Shown one piece after another: positions 1 to 7,128 of a DNA stretch of 10,070 bases. Below the pieces are notes generated by a model. The model worked only from the letters and a program-made list of their open reading frames with translations. It was not told the origin of the DNA and did no database searches. Location: the NCBI GenBank assembly GCA_003644335.1, contig QNCB01000019.1, positions 1-10,070 on the forward strand, read 5' to 3'. Every line of letters starts with the position of its first letter. The stretch's first letter is position 1. This DNA comes from Planctomycetota bacterium (GTDB taxonomy: Bacteria; Planctomycetota; Phycisphaerae; SM23-33). Made by a program: the position numbers and the translations under genes.

Positions 1-707
1 AGGTCAAGGAAGCGGTGGTCACATTTACCGACGGTAACGATACGGAAATGTACACCAAATCCTTGGTGGCCAACATCAACCGTGAAGGCCACAACCCCAT
101 GGAGATCGCCAAGGCGTTTTCGGAACTCATTGATGGCGGTATGAACAACCGTGGAATCGCTCGGGCTTGTGGAGTGTCGGAAGGTCATGTTTCGCAACAC
201 CTCACGTTGCTGGACCTGGACAGCTCCGTACAGAAGACCATCGCCAAGGATGTGATCTCCATGTCCCAGGCCCGGGTACTTTGCAAAGTAAACGAGGAAG
301 AACACTCCACATTCTTCTTCCGTCTTTTCGAGCAAATGGTGAGCAAGGGCCTGAGCGCGCAAGAGGCTGATATCAAGACCAAAGCGTACTTGGATCGCTA
401 CACACAACGCCAAAAGGAGAAAGCTGCAGCGCAGAAAGCCAAAGAGACGACCACCGGTAAGAAAGACGCAAAAAGCAGCAAGGACGCCAAAGAAGCAGAG
501 CCCAAGAAAAGCCCTGGGCGTCCCGAAACGGCGATACCAACTTACGAAAATCGTAAGGCTGATATCCGTCCCGCTAACAAGACGGAGCTCGTAGCGTACC
601 TCAACGGACACTCTGAGCGGCTGGCTCGCGCTACCTCCGACAAGACCAAGCAATTTTTGAAGGGTGTGCTCCACGGACTGGAGCTGGCGTCTGGCCTCAA
701 AGAGTAG
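1..707 (+). CDS. ParB-like DNA-binding protein (5' partial)
   Basis: The frame is open from the left edge, so the true start is probably outside the window; the GTG at base 15 has no convincing ribosome binding site. The first visible residues match the end of the ParB N-terminal domain, with SLVANINREGHNPMEIAKAF equivalent to the family's 'ENIQRE.LNP.E.A' segment. A helix-turn-helix follows (about bases 156-218, with IARACGVSEGHVSQHLTLL) and then the usual 'S..QARVL' helix. The rest is a Lys/Ala-rich linker with an AT-hook-like SPGRP core near base 515, and a short helical C-terminal segment that could dimerise. Known ParB proteins bind parS-like sites and spread using CTP; the GERR motif needed to judge CTP binding is not visible. 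No parA or obvious parS palindrome is seen here. It could serve genome partition, or regulation as in KorB-type relatives. The family call is good, the role unknown. Confidence 0.85.
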   Translation, partial: VKEAVVTFTDGNDTEMYTKSLVANINREGHNPMEIAKAFSELIDGGMNNRGIARACGVSEGHVSQHLTLLDLDSSVQKTIAKDVISMSQARVLCKVNEEEHSTFFFRLFEQMVSKGLSAQEADIKTKAYLDRYTQRQKEKAAAQKAKETTTGKKDAKSSKDAKEAEPKKSPGRPETAIPTYENRKADIRPANKTELVAYLNGHSERLARATSDKTKQFLKGVLHGLELASGLKE

Positions 708-708
708 C

Positions 709-1743
709 TCACATTACACAGAGGTCTCCCAACTCCGTAACCGACATCCGTCGCAGTTCTAGTTTCACTTCTTTTAATAGTCGTTCCTTGATCTGACGCA
801 CGCGTTCCGGTGTGATATCAGCGAGTACTGCAAGCTGATGAAGACTCTTAGATGCTGTGCGTCGGGATTGTTCTGCGATATCGTAATACTGCAACAGGAT
901 AAACTTATCGCGTTCCCTCATAGGAATACGCGCAAGAATATCTCGTATAAGTTCTGCGACGGATGCGTCGATTACATCTTCTTCTGTGTCTATGTCCTCG
1001 GAAAGCGTAACCGACATACCCTTAGATTCGAGAGGAACAGTGACGTTCAACGTCTCAACGTCATCGGAAGGAAGGAACTCGTGACTGTCCGCGCCTGTGC
1101 ACGCAGGGATAGTTTGTGGGTCTTGATCTCCTTCAATCCGCAAGTTACAATGTCTACATACGAAAACTCCATTCTTCTGGGCTTTTCGATGTGACTTCTG
1201 CTTGTGCGAGGGTACGTGTACAAGGCTGCTGCTCTGAATCTCATCAAACATTTCCTTACGAATCCAATGGGCTGCGTAAGTAAGAAATCGGGTTCCTTGA
1301 TCGATATCGAACTTATCTATAGCGATCAGGAGCCCGACATTTCCTGCAGAAATCAATTGTTGAATACGATAAGGATCCTTAGTGATTGACTTGGCCATGC
1401 GAACAACAAAACGTAAATTACTGGTAATAATGCGCTCACGCGCATTTAGGTCTCGACTTTTACCACACTTCAAGCAGTAAGGAGGGGTGTAATACGTCTC
1501 AAATTTTTCATTACATTGGGTACAAAGAGTTAAGCGGTAATCGGTGTCTTTCGGCGCTGGGGCCCCGCATTCCGTACAGTATTCTCGTTTGACTTTGTGA
1601 GGGATACGTTCATTACAGTGTGGACACGTGTTGTAACGTTTTAAAAGCTCCCGCTCTTCTTTGGGGGTTAGAACTGCATGTTTCCCCAAGTCGTCATAGT
1701 ACGTTTTGAATGTTCGATCTTCAAATGCGCTAACAGACTCCAT
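709..1743 (-). CDS. Sigma-70-family sigma factor with inserted zinc ribbons
   Basis: The protein would bind core RNA polymerase and choose promoters. Numbering from the preferred start gives 344 residues. Region 1.2 is at about 11-38 (YYDDLGKHAVLTPKEERELL). Region 2 is at about 99-175, with NLRFVVRMAKSI, LISAGNVGLLIAIDKF and the -10-reading TYAAHWIRKEMF. Region 4 is at about 262-332, with ITPERVRQIKERLL as the -35-reading helix-turn-helix. Between regions 1.2 and 2.1 lie two zinc ribbons of identical spacing, C40/C43/C56/C59 and C74/C77/C90/C93. A third candidate site (C196, C199, C215, H221) sits after region 2.4/3.0. The ATG at 1741-1743 is chosen because AAGGAG lies six bases before it; an in-frame ATG at 1768-1770 has no such site. 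The gene is divergent from the replication operon and convergent with the parB-like gene. The sigma assignment is firm; what the ribbons do is unknown. Confidence 0.93.
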   Translation of the reverse strand: MESVSAFEDRTFKTYYDDLGKHAVLTPKEERELLKRYNTCPHCNERIPHKVKREYCTECGAPAPKDTDYRLTLCTQCNEKFETYYTPPYCLKCGKSRDLNARERIITSNLRFVVRMAKSITKDPYRIQQLISAGNVGLLIAIDKFDIDQGTRFLTYAAHWIRKEMFDEIQSSSLVHVPSHKQKSHRKAQKNGVFVCRHCNLRIEGDQDPQTIPACTGADSHEFLPSDDVETLNVTVPLESKGMSVTLSEDIDTEEDVIDASVAELIRDILARIPMRERDKFILLQYYDIAEQSRRTASKSLHQLAVLADITPERVRQIKERLLKEVKLELRRMSVTELGDLCVM

Positions 1744-1749
1744 TGTACG

Positions 1750-1755
1750 CTCCTT
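1750..1755 (-). promoter_or_regulatory. Ribosome binding site fixing the sigma factor start
   Basis: On the minus strand AAGGAG is followed by six bases and then ATG at 1741-1743. The site lies inside the longer reading frame that would begin at 1770, so it argues for the internal ATG and removes nine residues from the longest possible product. Confidence 0.75.
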
Positions 1756-1785
1756 CATAACTACCGTCATTTCACGATATTGTCA

Positions 1786-1802
1786 GATTTGTATTGATTT
1801 GT
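1786..1802. repeat. Spaced direct repeat GATTTGT x2
   Basis: GATTTGT occurs at 1786-1792 and again at 1796-1802, a centre-to-centre distance of ten bases, close to one helical turn. It falls within both candidate promoters of the divergent region, which would suit an operator. Seven bases repeated once can arise by chance. Confidence 0.3.
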
Positions 1803-1847
1803 CCACGCCCATCAAATACTGTGGGTAGACCGCCAAGGAGGACCCTC

Positions 1848-1880
1848 ATGAGTACCCTAGACAGACGTAAGAGTCGCTAG
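1848..1880 (+). CDS. Ten-codon leader ORF (candidate)
   Basis: ATG at 1848 opens a ten-residue frame, MSTLDRRKSR, ending in TAG at 1878-1880. It is preceded by a near-perfect ribosome binding site, AAGGAGG at 1835-1841, six bases upstream. The ribosome binding site of the next gene (AAAGGAG, 1887-1893) begins six bases after this stop. The strength and spacing of the site suggest that ribosomes start here. The peptide is basic, with four Arg/Lys in the last five residues, so it could be a leader peptide that couples or tunes translation of the downstream gene. No family can be recognised in ten residues. Confidence 0.4.
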   Translation: MSTLDRRKSR

Positions 1881-1901
1881 ACACCCAAAGGAGAAAAAAG
1901 G

Positions 1902-2879
1902 ATGAGCGACAAGCAAGAAACCCAACTCGCCAAAGCCGACAACACCGCACTCGCTGAGACGATTAAGTCGCCGGTGCTCCTAGACCTTGCTCAACAGGTC
2001 AAGCATCCGCGCTTCGTTGAGAAGTTCCGAGCCCAATTGGAACGAGTAGTGCGCCCAACCCTGAATGAGCTCGTGGCTATCGTAAACGACATTCCGGACG
2101 ATTATCGGGATCAAGTTGCGACACTCATGAAGAAGATGGATCCCAACCGCCCAGGGTTGTACCTGGCAGACCAGCGGCCTCAGCTTACCGAACTGCGGCT
2201 GTATCAAGGTTCCGGCAACGATCCCAACCGTCCTGACAACTGTCGTGTGGGGCACTTCTACCTGACAACCAAACAGAACGTTGGAGAGAAGTTCGTCGGC
2301 ACGGTCCTCGCCTTGTGGCAAGGTCGCACCATGTGGCCCGGTGCCGATGATGCGCGCAACGCTCCGTTGTGCACCTCGATGGACCGAGAAGTTGGCTCGA
2401 AATACGGAACCTGCGCTACCTGTCCGCAACGCCCCTGGCGCGACGGAGAAAAGACCAATTGCAACGATGACGTCGTGGCATTCATGCTGCCAAAAGACAT
2501 GGACGATATCATCCTTGTACGCTTTTCGCGCACGTCGGAAAGTTCTGGTCGCCAACTTGCTAAGTTTGCAGCTAAGAATCTGGTGCCCTGGCAGCAGTTC
2601 TACCAGATCACGGCCAGCGAGCGCCAAGGCTCTGGTGGTTCCAAAATCAAATGGCACGTAATGAAAGTCGAGCCGCTCGAGGAAACGGTTCCTACTGCGC
2701 TGATGGAGTTATGCGCGGCACTCTGCGCCATGGCAGAGCATGACTTCATCCTTCCCGGCCTCGGTCGCATTTATAACGATGCTGCCGATGTCGAGGGTGA
2801 CGGTCCTGCTACCTCCGGTGGTGGCGACGGTGACGATGACGACACCAAGGACTACGACGATTTCGAAGACAACGTCTAG
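1902..2879 (+). CDS. Probable phage ssDNA-binding protein with zinc-type cysteine cluster
   Basis: The product has 325 residues and starts at an ATG eight bases after AAAGGAG. I do not recognise a named family with certainty. Visible features are a helical N-terminal third (about 1-80), a central beta-rich core (about 95-260) that could be an OB-type fold, and a Cys cluster C157-x13-C171-x2-C174-x12-C187 that would hold one zinc ion. A long Gly/Asp-rich tail from about 298 ends YDDFEDNV. A core plus a flexible acidic tail with an aromatic near the end is the layout of ssDNA-binding proteins such as E. coli SSB, and phage T4 gp32 also carries a structural zinc. As first gene of a replication operon with its own terminator behind it, an abundant ssDNA coat protein fits well. 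It could instead be a recombination mediator; the assignment rests on layout and context. Confidence 0.55.
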   Translation: MSDKQETQLAKADNTALAETIKSPVLLDLAQQVKHPRFVEKFRAQLERVVRPTLNELVAIVNDIPDDYRDQVATLMKKMDPNRPGLYLADQRPQLTELRLYQGSGNDPNRPDNCRVGHFYLTTKQNVGEKFVGTVLALWQGRTMWPGADDARNAPLCTSMDREVGSKYGTCATCPQRPWRDGEKTNCNDDVVAFMLPKDMDDIILVRFSRTSESSGRQLAKFAAKNLVPWQQFYQITASERQGSGGSKIKWHVMKVEPLEETVPTALMELCAALCAMAEHDFILPGLGRIYNDAADVEGDGPATSGGGDGDDDDTKDYDDFEDNV

Positions 2880-2896
2880 CGCAAAGGGGGAAGGGA

Positions 2897-2925
2897 GGGG
2901 GGGCTAACGGCCCCCTCACTTTTTT
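2897..2925 (+). terminator. Rho-independent terminator or attenuator
   Basis: A G/C-rich stem of eight pairs (2897-2904 with 2910-2917, including one G-U pair) closes a five-base loop TAACG and is followed, after A-C, by six T residues at 2920-2925. This is a classic intrinsic terminator. It lies 17 bases after the stop of the preceding gene and ends five bases before the next ATG. Because no promoter is seen between it and the downstream genes, it probably acts as a partial terminator that lowers their transcription. Confidence 0.8.
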
Positions 2926-2930
2926 AGATC

Positions 2931-3755
2931 ATGAGTATCAAACCGTCAAAATTCGTTCTCGAGCATGCGCCATGGTCTTACTCCAAGGCGGAAACCGCAG
3001 CTCAGTGTCCTTACAGATTCTTTCTCACCTACGTTGAAAAACGTAAGCGCGGTACGCCCAACGCCGACGCCTTGGTGGGTCAGGCTGTTCACACTATACT
3101 GGAGTTCATGATCTCTGGTCGCAATTGGAATCTCGCGTACGAAGCTGCACGGGAAAAATACGCAGACATGACGTCCAACGAGATCGACCGAGTGGAGGAG
3201 ATGCGCTTCGCCGCAGAAAACTTCATCGGAAAGCTTGGGCGTTACCAGGATAGGCATAACATCCAAGACACGTGGATCGAGCGCAAGCTCGGTGTCACCC
3301 TCGAAGGAAAGCCTACCAAATTTTTCGGGGATAAGGTGTTCTTCCGTGGCGTGGTGGACTTGGCGCTTTTTCCCAAAGATCGAGGACACGTCATCGTACT
3401 CGATCACAAGACAGGGAAGCGCCGGTCCCTTCACTACTACGAAAAACAGTTCGATTGTTACCTCCTTCTCATTAAGGCCGCTCTCAAGACCCTGACTCGG
3501 GGTCGCGTCGGCATTCATTGGGCTAAGGAGGATTACATCGAGTTGTCCAAGAAGTCTCGAGACATCGCAGACATTCAGCCGTTCCAGGAGCAACTGATCA
3601 AGTGGTTGAATAAGTCTGTAGAAAAGACGGCAGATAACTTCAAACAGACTAGGCGTGGACCGCTGTGCCCATGGTGTGATCACCAGTCAGTGTGTCCAGA
3701 GTTCAGTCAAGGGAGCGACACAGACAATGCCTGCGGAAAGGAAGAAGAAGGGTAA
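2931..3755 (+). CDS. Cas4/RecB-like PD-(D/E)XK nuclease with predicted iron-sulfur cluster
   Basis: The 274-residue product carries the full signature of the RecB/Cas4 nuclease group. It has C26 in QCPYRFFLTY, H54 in GQAVHTILE, D143 in FRGVVDLAL, D158 and K160 in VLDHKTGK, Q173 and Y177 in the following QxxxY helix, and a C-terminal trio C246, C249, C255. C26 with these three would bind a 4Fe-4S cluster, as in Cas4, AddB and Dna2. Such enzymes trim or resect DNA ends. Lying between the ssDNA-binding protein and the primase-helicase, it most likely serves replication or recombination rather than CRISPR adaptation; no cas1, cas2 or repeat array is present. The ATG is the only start that keeps C26, because a stop sits four bases upstream, yet it has no ribosome binding site at normal spacing. 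Its last 29 bases overlap the next gene. Confidence 0.88.
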   Translation: MSIKPSKFVLEHAPWSYSKAETAAQCPYRFFLTYVEKRKRGTPNADALVGQAVHTILEFMISGRNWNLAYEAAREKYADMTSNEIDRVEEMRFAAENFIGKLGRYQDRHNIQDTWIERKLGVTLEGKPTKFFGDKVFFRGVVDLALFPKDRGHVIVLDHKTGKRRSLHYYEKQFDCYLLLIKAALKTLTRGRVGIHWAKEDYIELSKKSRDIADIQPFQEQLIKWLNKSVEKTADNFKQTRRGPLCPWCDHQSVCPEFSQGSDTDNACGKEEEG

Positions 3756-6700
3756 GAAACGAGGCATTACCAGGGACCAGATCTGGAAGATCTGGGATAC
3801 GGTGTCGCCTCGGGACTGGTACGAATTCTTCAACAGTTTCAAGCGCGAGTCCAACATCGAATTTGCAGGGGACACTACCCTGAAATGTCTATGTCCCCAC
3901 CCTAAACATGCGGATACCACTGCATCATTTTTCGTATTTACCGCCAAGGGATACGCGAAGTGCTTTGGGTGTGAGTACTATACTTCCAATCCTATAGAGC
4001 TTCTTGCTCTTCTGATGGACGGCACAGACGCCGATGCCGTTCAATTACTCAACGAAAGATACCACCTGAATTTCCTGCCGCGGAAAGCTATCGAAGAGCT
4101 CCGCGCACAGAAGACCAACCAGAACACCAAGCAAGCAATTATGCGCGTATGTAACCAGGTGATGTGCGACACCATCGCTAATCCGTCTAAGTACCCATAC
4201 GCTAAGAAAGCTGTGGACTGGCTCGCCAATGACCGAAAAGTACCAACAGACGTTTTGCACGCACTGCCCGTAGGAGTCATGCCTCCGCTAACGGAACTCG
4301 GGCGCCTCCTCGTATCGGATTACAAGAAAGCCAAGGGCGCGTGGGATATTGACACTAAACGCAGTCCCGCACCTCCCGAGGACGTTACGGACAACGCCAT
4401 CAACTACCTGACGGATTCTTTCAGCGCACAGTTCGTGGTTGGTGGAGTCGTCTGGCCTCTGCACGCCACTCCAACGGAAATCGCACGTCTCAAAATTCGA
4501 GGACCCAACAACAATGATCCCAAGGATATTGTGATGCCCTTGGATGAATACGAGGATCTTCTTGGGATGTACGGCCTGGGTTGGAAACCTTACCAAACGC
4601 TGCTCGATCCTAAAACAATGAGCGAATGGGCCTACCTGACAGAAGGGGAAATGGACGTCATGACGTACATGGCGTACTCCCTAAAAAGAGGAATGCCAAA
4701 TTTCCCGCTGTTCTCTGTCGGGGGTAAGGGGGGCTCTGCCCACATCGAGCCTATCTTCAAAGCGGCGGGTCTTACCGGCGCATACATGATTGGCGACTCC
4801 CCTAATAAGGGAGCCTCAGGTGGAGACGTTGTTGTTCGTAACTGGATGACAAAGATCCGAAACTTACGTGTGAAAATCTTTACCGGCTGGGATGCACTCG
4901 TCCCCTCCGGAGATCTCGATGAGGCAGTCCTCCAACACGGAATTGATAAGGTTGAAGAACAACTCTGGAAGAATCCTTCCAAGACGTTTATACCTGCGTG
5001 GCAGTGGGCGGCTGAACTAGCAGTTGTCGCCATCGACAACCTCCCCGAACGCGATTACCGTATGATGGTGGACGTCGCGGCTACTATGGGCGGCTGTCTC
5101 CGGCATCGCCACGATATCGAAAAGTACGCACAGGAAATCGCCAATCTCTACGATGAAATTACTATTCCTATTTTGAAACGAGAGATTGCTTCCAGCGAGG
5201 ATTCCGAAGCGGGATTTATTCTCCGTTGCACCGACGCACTCAATGACCACTTTGCTACCTTGGCTACTAAGCTGGAAGGCGGCAATCGGTGGCTACTCCT
5301 CTACGCCAAGCGCGCACGCGAATATCGCCGCATCAAGCTCGACAGTGAACAGTCACTCGCACAGGAGCTTGCGCCTACTACGGGAAATCTCCTGCAGTTC
5401 GTCCGAAACGAGGTTGGGTTCCCTGCCTTCATGGACGACCCTAACGAATTAGAAGGTCAAGCCCGTCGACGCGCAGACACTGCTGTCCGCTACTATTTGA
5501 AGGAAGCGTGTCTCGATATGGCCAATGGCGTACCGGATCTCACGTCCACTTCGACTCTGCGTCAGGGATATCATACGGTTAAGAAGCTCGACGGAACCAC
5601 TCGCGAGTACGTAGTATGTGGAAAGGACGTAGTCCACATTGAGCGTAGCGATACTGGAGAACCTATCTATAACCACTTGGATGGCCCTTATCATGATGGA
5701 ATTCTCTTCGATCTCGGACTCTCTAACGTACAGGAAGATACGACTCCCTGGTATCCTGGAGGACTCACTCCGAAAGTTCTCGAGACGGCTAAAGACATAG
5801 AGGTTGGGCCTCTCCTTACCGACCTTGAAAGGTTCTTCGACATCGGATTCCAATTCGCCACACACGACATCATGCCGACACTTCTCGCAGCGCAAACTCT
5901 CATCTTCCCGATCATGAACGCGTTCGACCGCCAGATGCTGATGTTCATAACCGGTGAAACTCACTCCGGTAAATCCACGCTGATGTCCGCGTTTTGTGGG
6001 CACTCATCTCCCGCTATCCGTCTAGTACTGTGTTCCCAGGGTATCGAAAACTTCACAGCTGCGGGGGTCATTGCAGCAACCCACTGCGATTCACGCCTCC
6101 TTTGTCTCGATGAGTTTGAATTCGACGGTAACAAGAGCGAGCATGTCCGAACTGTCATGGAAATGATCCGAGGACTCGTGTCGGAACAATCACGACGCGT
6201 CACTGCTTTCAAGGATGGGCGGGGCTCTCGTGTCACACAACACCGACACCCCGTTATCCTCGCAGGCATTACCGGAGCTGAGCGTCCACAGGATCTCAAC
6301 CGTCTACTGATTGTCGAGATGAAGAAGATCACCTCGCGCAACAGCCCGGAAAATATCCTGGTCAAAGAATTCGGAGAAGCTCGGATTCAAGAAATGTCTC
6401 GCCAGATTGCCGTGGGGTTGTACCCTCACGTACCTGAAATTCTGATGCATTATCGGGAGATCAAGAAGCAGTTTGTGGAACTCAACGCCCTTCTGCCTTT
6501 CCAAGTAGAGTGGCGCTACGCTTCCGCACTTTTCGGAGCTATGGCGCTCCTCAAATACCTGGGACGTGATTGGCAAACCTTTTTCCGAGAGTTTGTGGAG
6601 AAAAATGCGACGACAATTCACCGAGCATCTACCGTCAACGAGTCCAGTAGCTTACTGGGCGCGATGTTCAATAATGGGGCACTATTCATGTTCGACGAAA

Positions 6701-7125
6701 AACGGAAAGTATCCGTAGCAACCCTTCTTGGCTCCAGCGCAACACGTTCTGAGGTTAATACCCACTCTTGCGGCGTATACTACGATGATGCGACAAAGAA
6801 TGTCATGGTCTTGCTGGGACAAGCAATGCCTGTGCTTATCCCACCCAACCACCCTATGCGAAACGCCCCGGAAGTCCGAGTCCGAGACACCCTTGAGCGT
6901 CACCGCCTAGCTCTCACACCCGAGGAGATCAAGAACAGCGGAATGATCCAACGTGCTGCACCCTTCATGGGTGCCAATATCTCTGTAGAGGATGTGGTCG
7001 CTTTTCATGCACATCCGTGGCTCAACGAGAGTTCCCAGCCTGCGGCTCCAGCTGCCTCTACCGATTCCGATAAAACTGAAGAAGAAATTCAAGAACAACT
7101 TGAAGAATATGATGACTGGGGGTGA
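3727..7125 (+). CDS. Primase-helicase fusion protein
   Basis: This 1132-residue protein would unwind the fork and make primers. From the ATG at 3727 it has a Lys-rich start and a DnaG-type zinc ribbon at about 54-88 (CPHPKH with C56 and H58/H61, then KCFGC with C79 and C82). A Toprim domain follows at about 300-380 (TEGEMD with E306 and E308; GDSPNKG with D357). After a long helical region comes an ATPase domain with Walker A GETHSGKST at 743-751 and Walker B LLCLDE ending D795-E796. A sensor-like strand (HPVILAGIT) and an Arg in NRLLIVEM (R859) come next. The order after Walker B suggests an SF3/D5-like AAA+ helicase, but I am unsure of the subfamily. The tail is acidic, ending EEYDDWG. The start is chosen for AAGGGAG eleven bases upstream; a GTG at 3655 would extend it by 24 residues without support. 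The gene overlaps the nuclease and ends three bases before the polymerase. Confidence 0.9.
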   Translation: MPAERKKKGKKRGITRDQIWKIWDTVSPRDWYEFFNSFKRESNIEFAGDTTLKCLCPHPKHADTTASFFVFTAKGYAKCFGCEYYTSNPIELLALLMDGTDADAVQLLNERYHLNFLPRKAIEELRAQKTNQNTKQAIMRVCNQVMCDTIANPSKYPYAKKAVDWLANDRKVPTDVLHALPVGVMPPLTELGRLLVSDYKKAKGAWDIDTKRSPAPPEDVTDNAINYLTDSFSAQFVVGGVVWPLHATPTEIARLKIRGPNNNDPKDIVMPLDEYEDLLGMYGLGWKPYQTLLDPKTMSEWAYLTEGEMDVMTYMAYSLKRGMPNFPLFSVGGKGGSAHIEPIFKAAGLTGAYMIGDSPNKGASGGDVVVRNWMTKIRNLRVKIFTGWDALVPSGDLDEAVLQHGIDKVEEQLWKNPSKTFIPAWQWAAELAVVAIDNLPERDYRMMVDVAATMGGCLRHRHDIEKYAQEIANLYDEITIPILKREIASSEDSEAGFILRCTDALNDHFATLATKLEGGNRWLLLYAKRAREYRRIKLDSEQSLAQELAPTTGNLLQFVRNEVGFPAFMDDPNELEGQARRRADTAVRYYLKEACLDMANGVPDLTSTSTLRQGYHTVKKLDGTTREYVVCGKDVVHIERSDTGEPIYNHLDGPYHDGILFDLGLSNVQEDTTPWYPGGLTPKVLETAKDIEVGPLLTDLERFFDIGFQFATHDIMPTLLAAQTLIFPIMNAFDRQMLMFITGETHSGKSTLMSAFCGHSSPAIRLVLCSQGIENFTAAGVIAATHCDSRLLCLDEFEFDGNKSEHVRTVMEMIRGLVSEQSRRVTAFKDGRGSRVTQHRHPVILAGITGAERPQDLNRLLIVEMKKITSRNSPENILVKEFGEARIQEMSRQIAVGLYPHVPEILMHYREIKKQFVELNALLPFQVEWRYASALFGAMALLKYLGRDWQTFFREFVEKNATTIHRASTVNESSSLLGAMFNNGALFMFDEKRKVSVATLLGSSATRSEVNTHSCGVYYDDATKNVMVLLGQAMPVLIPPNHPMRNAPEVRVRDTLERHRLALTPEEIKNSGMIQRAAPFMGANISVEDVVAFHAHPWLNESSQPAAPAASTDSDKTEEEIQEQLEEYDDWG

Positions 7126-7128
7126 GCC

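Larger units (their letters stand above)
1744..1901. promoter_or_regulatory. Divergent control region between sigma gene and replication operon
   Basis: These 158 bases separate two divergently read genes. On the plus strand TTGATT (1794-1799) and AATACT (1815-1820) form a weak -35/-10 pair with a short 15-base spacer. On the minus strand TTGATG (1810-1815) and TACAAA (1788-1793) form a pair with a 16-base spacer. Each hexamer matches the housekeeping consensus at only about four of six positions, so these are candidates only; the phage sigma may read a different motif. The two candidates overlap face to face, so only one might be occupied at a time. The region also holds a direct repeat and a ten-codon ORF, listed separately. 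I see no strong hairpin or riboswitch. Confidence 0.35.

Noticed and set aside
1803..1824. CCAC...GTGG hairpin in the divergent region
   Set aside because: Only four continuous pairs with a 14-base loop and no T-run; too weak to call a regulatory structure.
1980..2657. 225-codon open frame on the minus strand inside the ssDNA-binding protein gene
   Set aside because: It lies wholly opposite a gene with a good ribosome binding site, has no recognisable motif, and its translation shows no domain-like pattern; it follows from codon bias of the real gene.
2946..3683. 245-codon minus-strand open frame opposite the nuclease gene
   Set aside because: The plus-strand frame contains every nuclease motif in order; the minus frame has none and no convincing start signal.
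3655..3726. Upstream GTG start for the primase-helicase
   Set aside because: It has no ribosome binding site and would deepen the overlap with the nuclease to about 100 bases, whereas the ATG at 3727 has AAGGGAG upstream.
2931..3755. CRISPR adaptation gene (cas4) interpretation
   Set aside because: The nuclease is Cas4-like, but no cas1, cas2 or repeat-spacer array is present and it is embedded in a replication operon.
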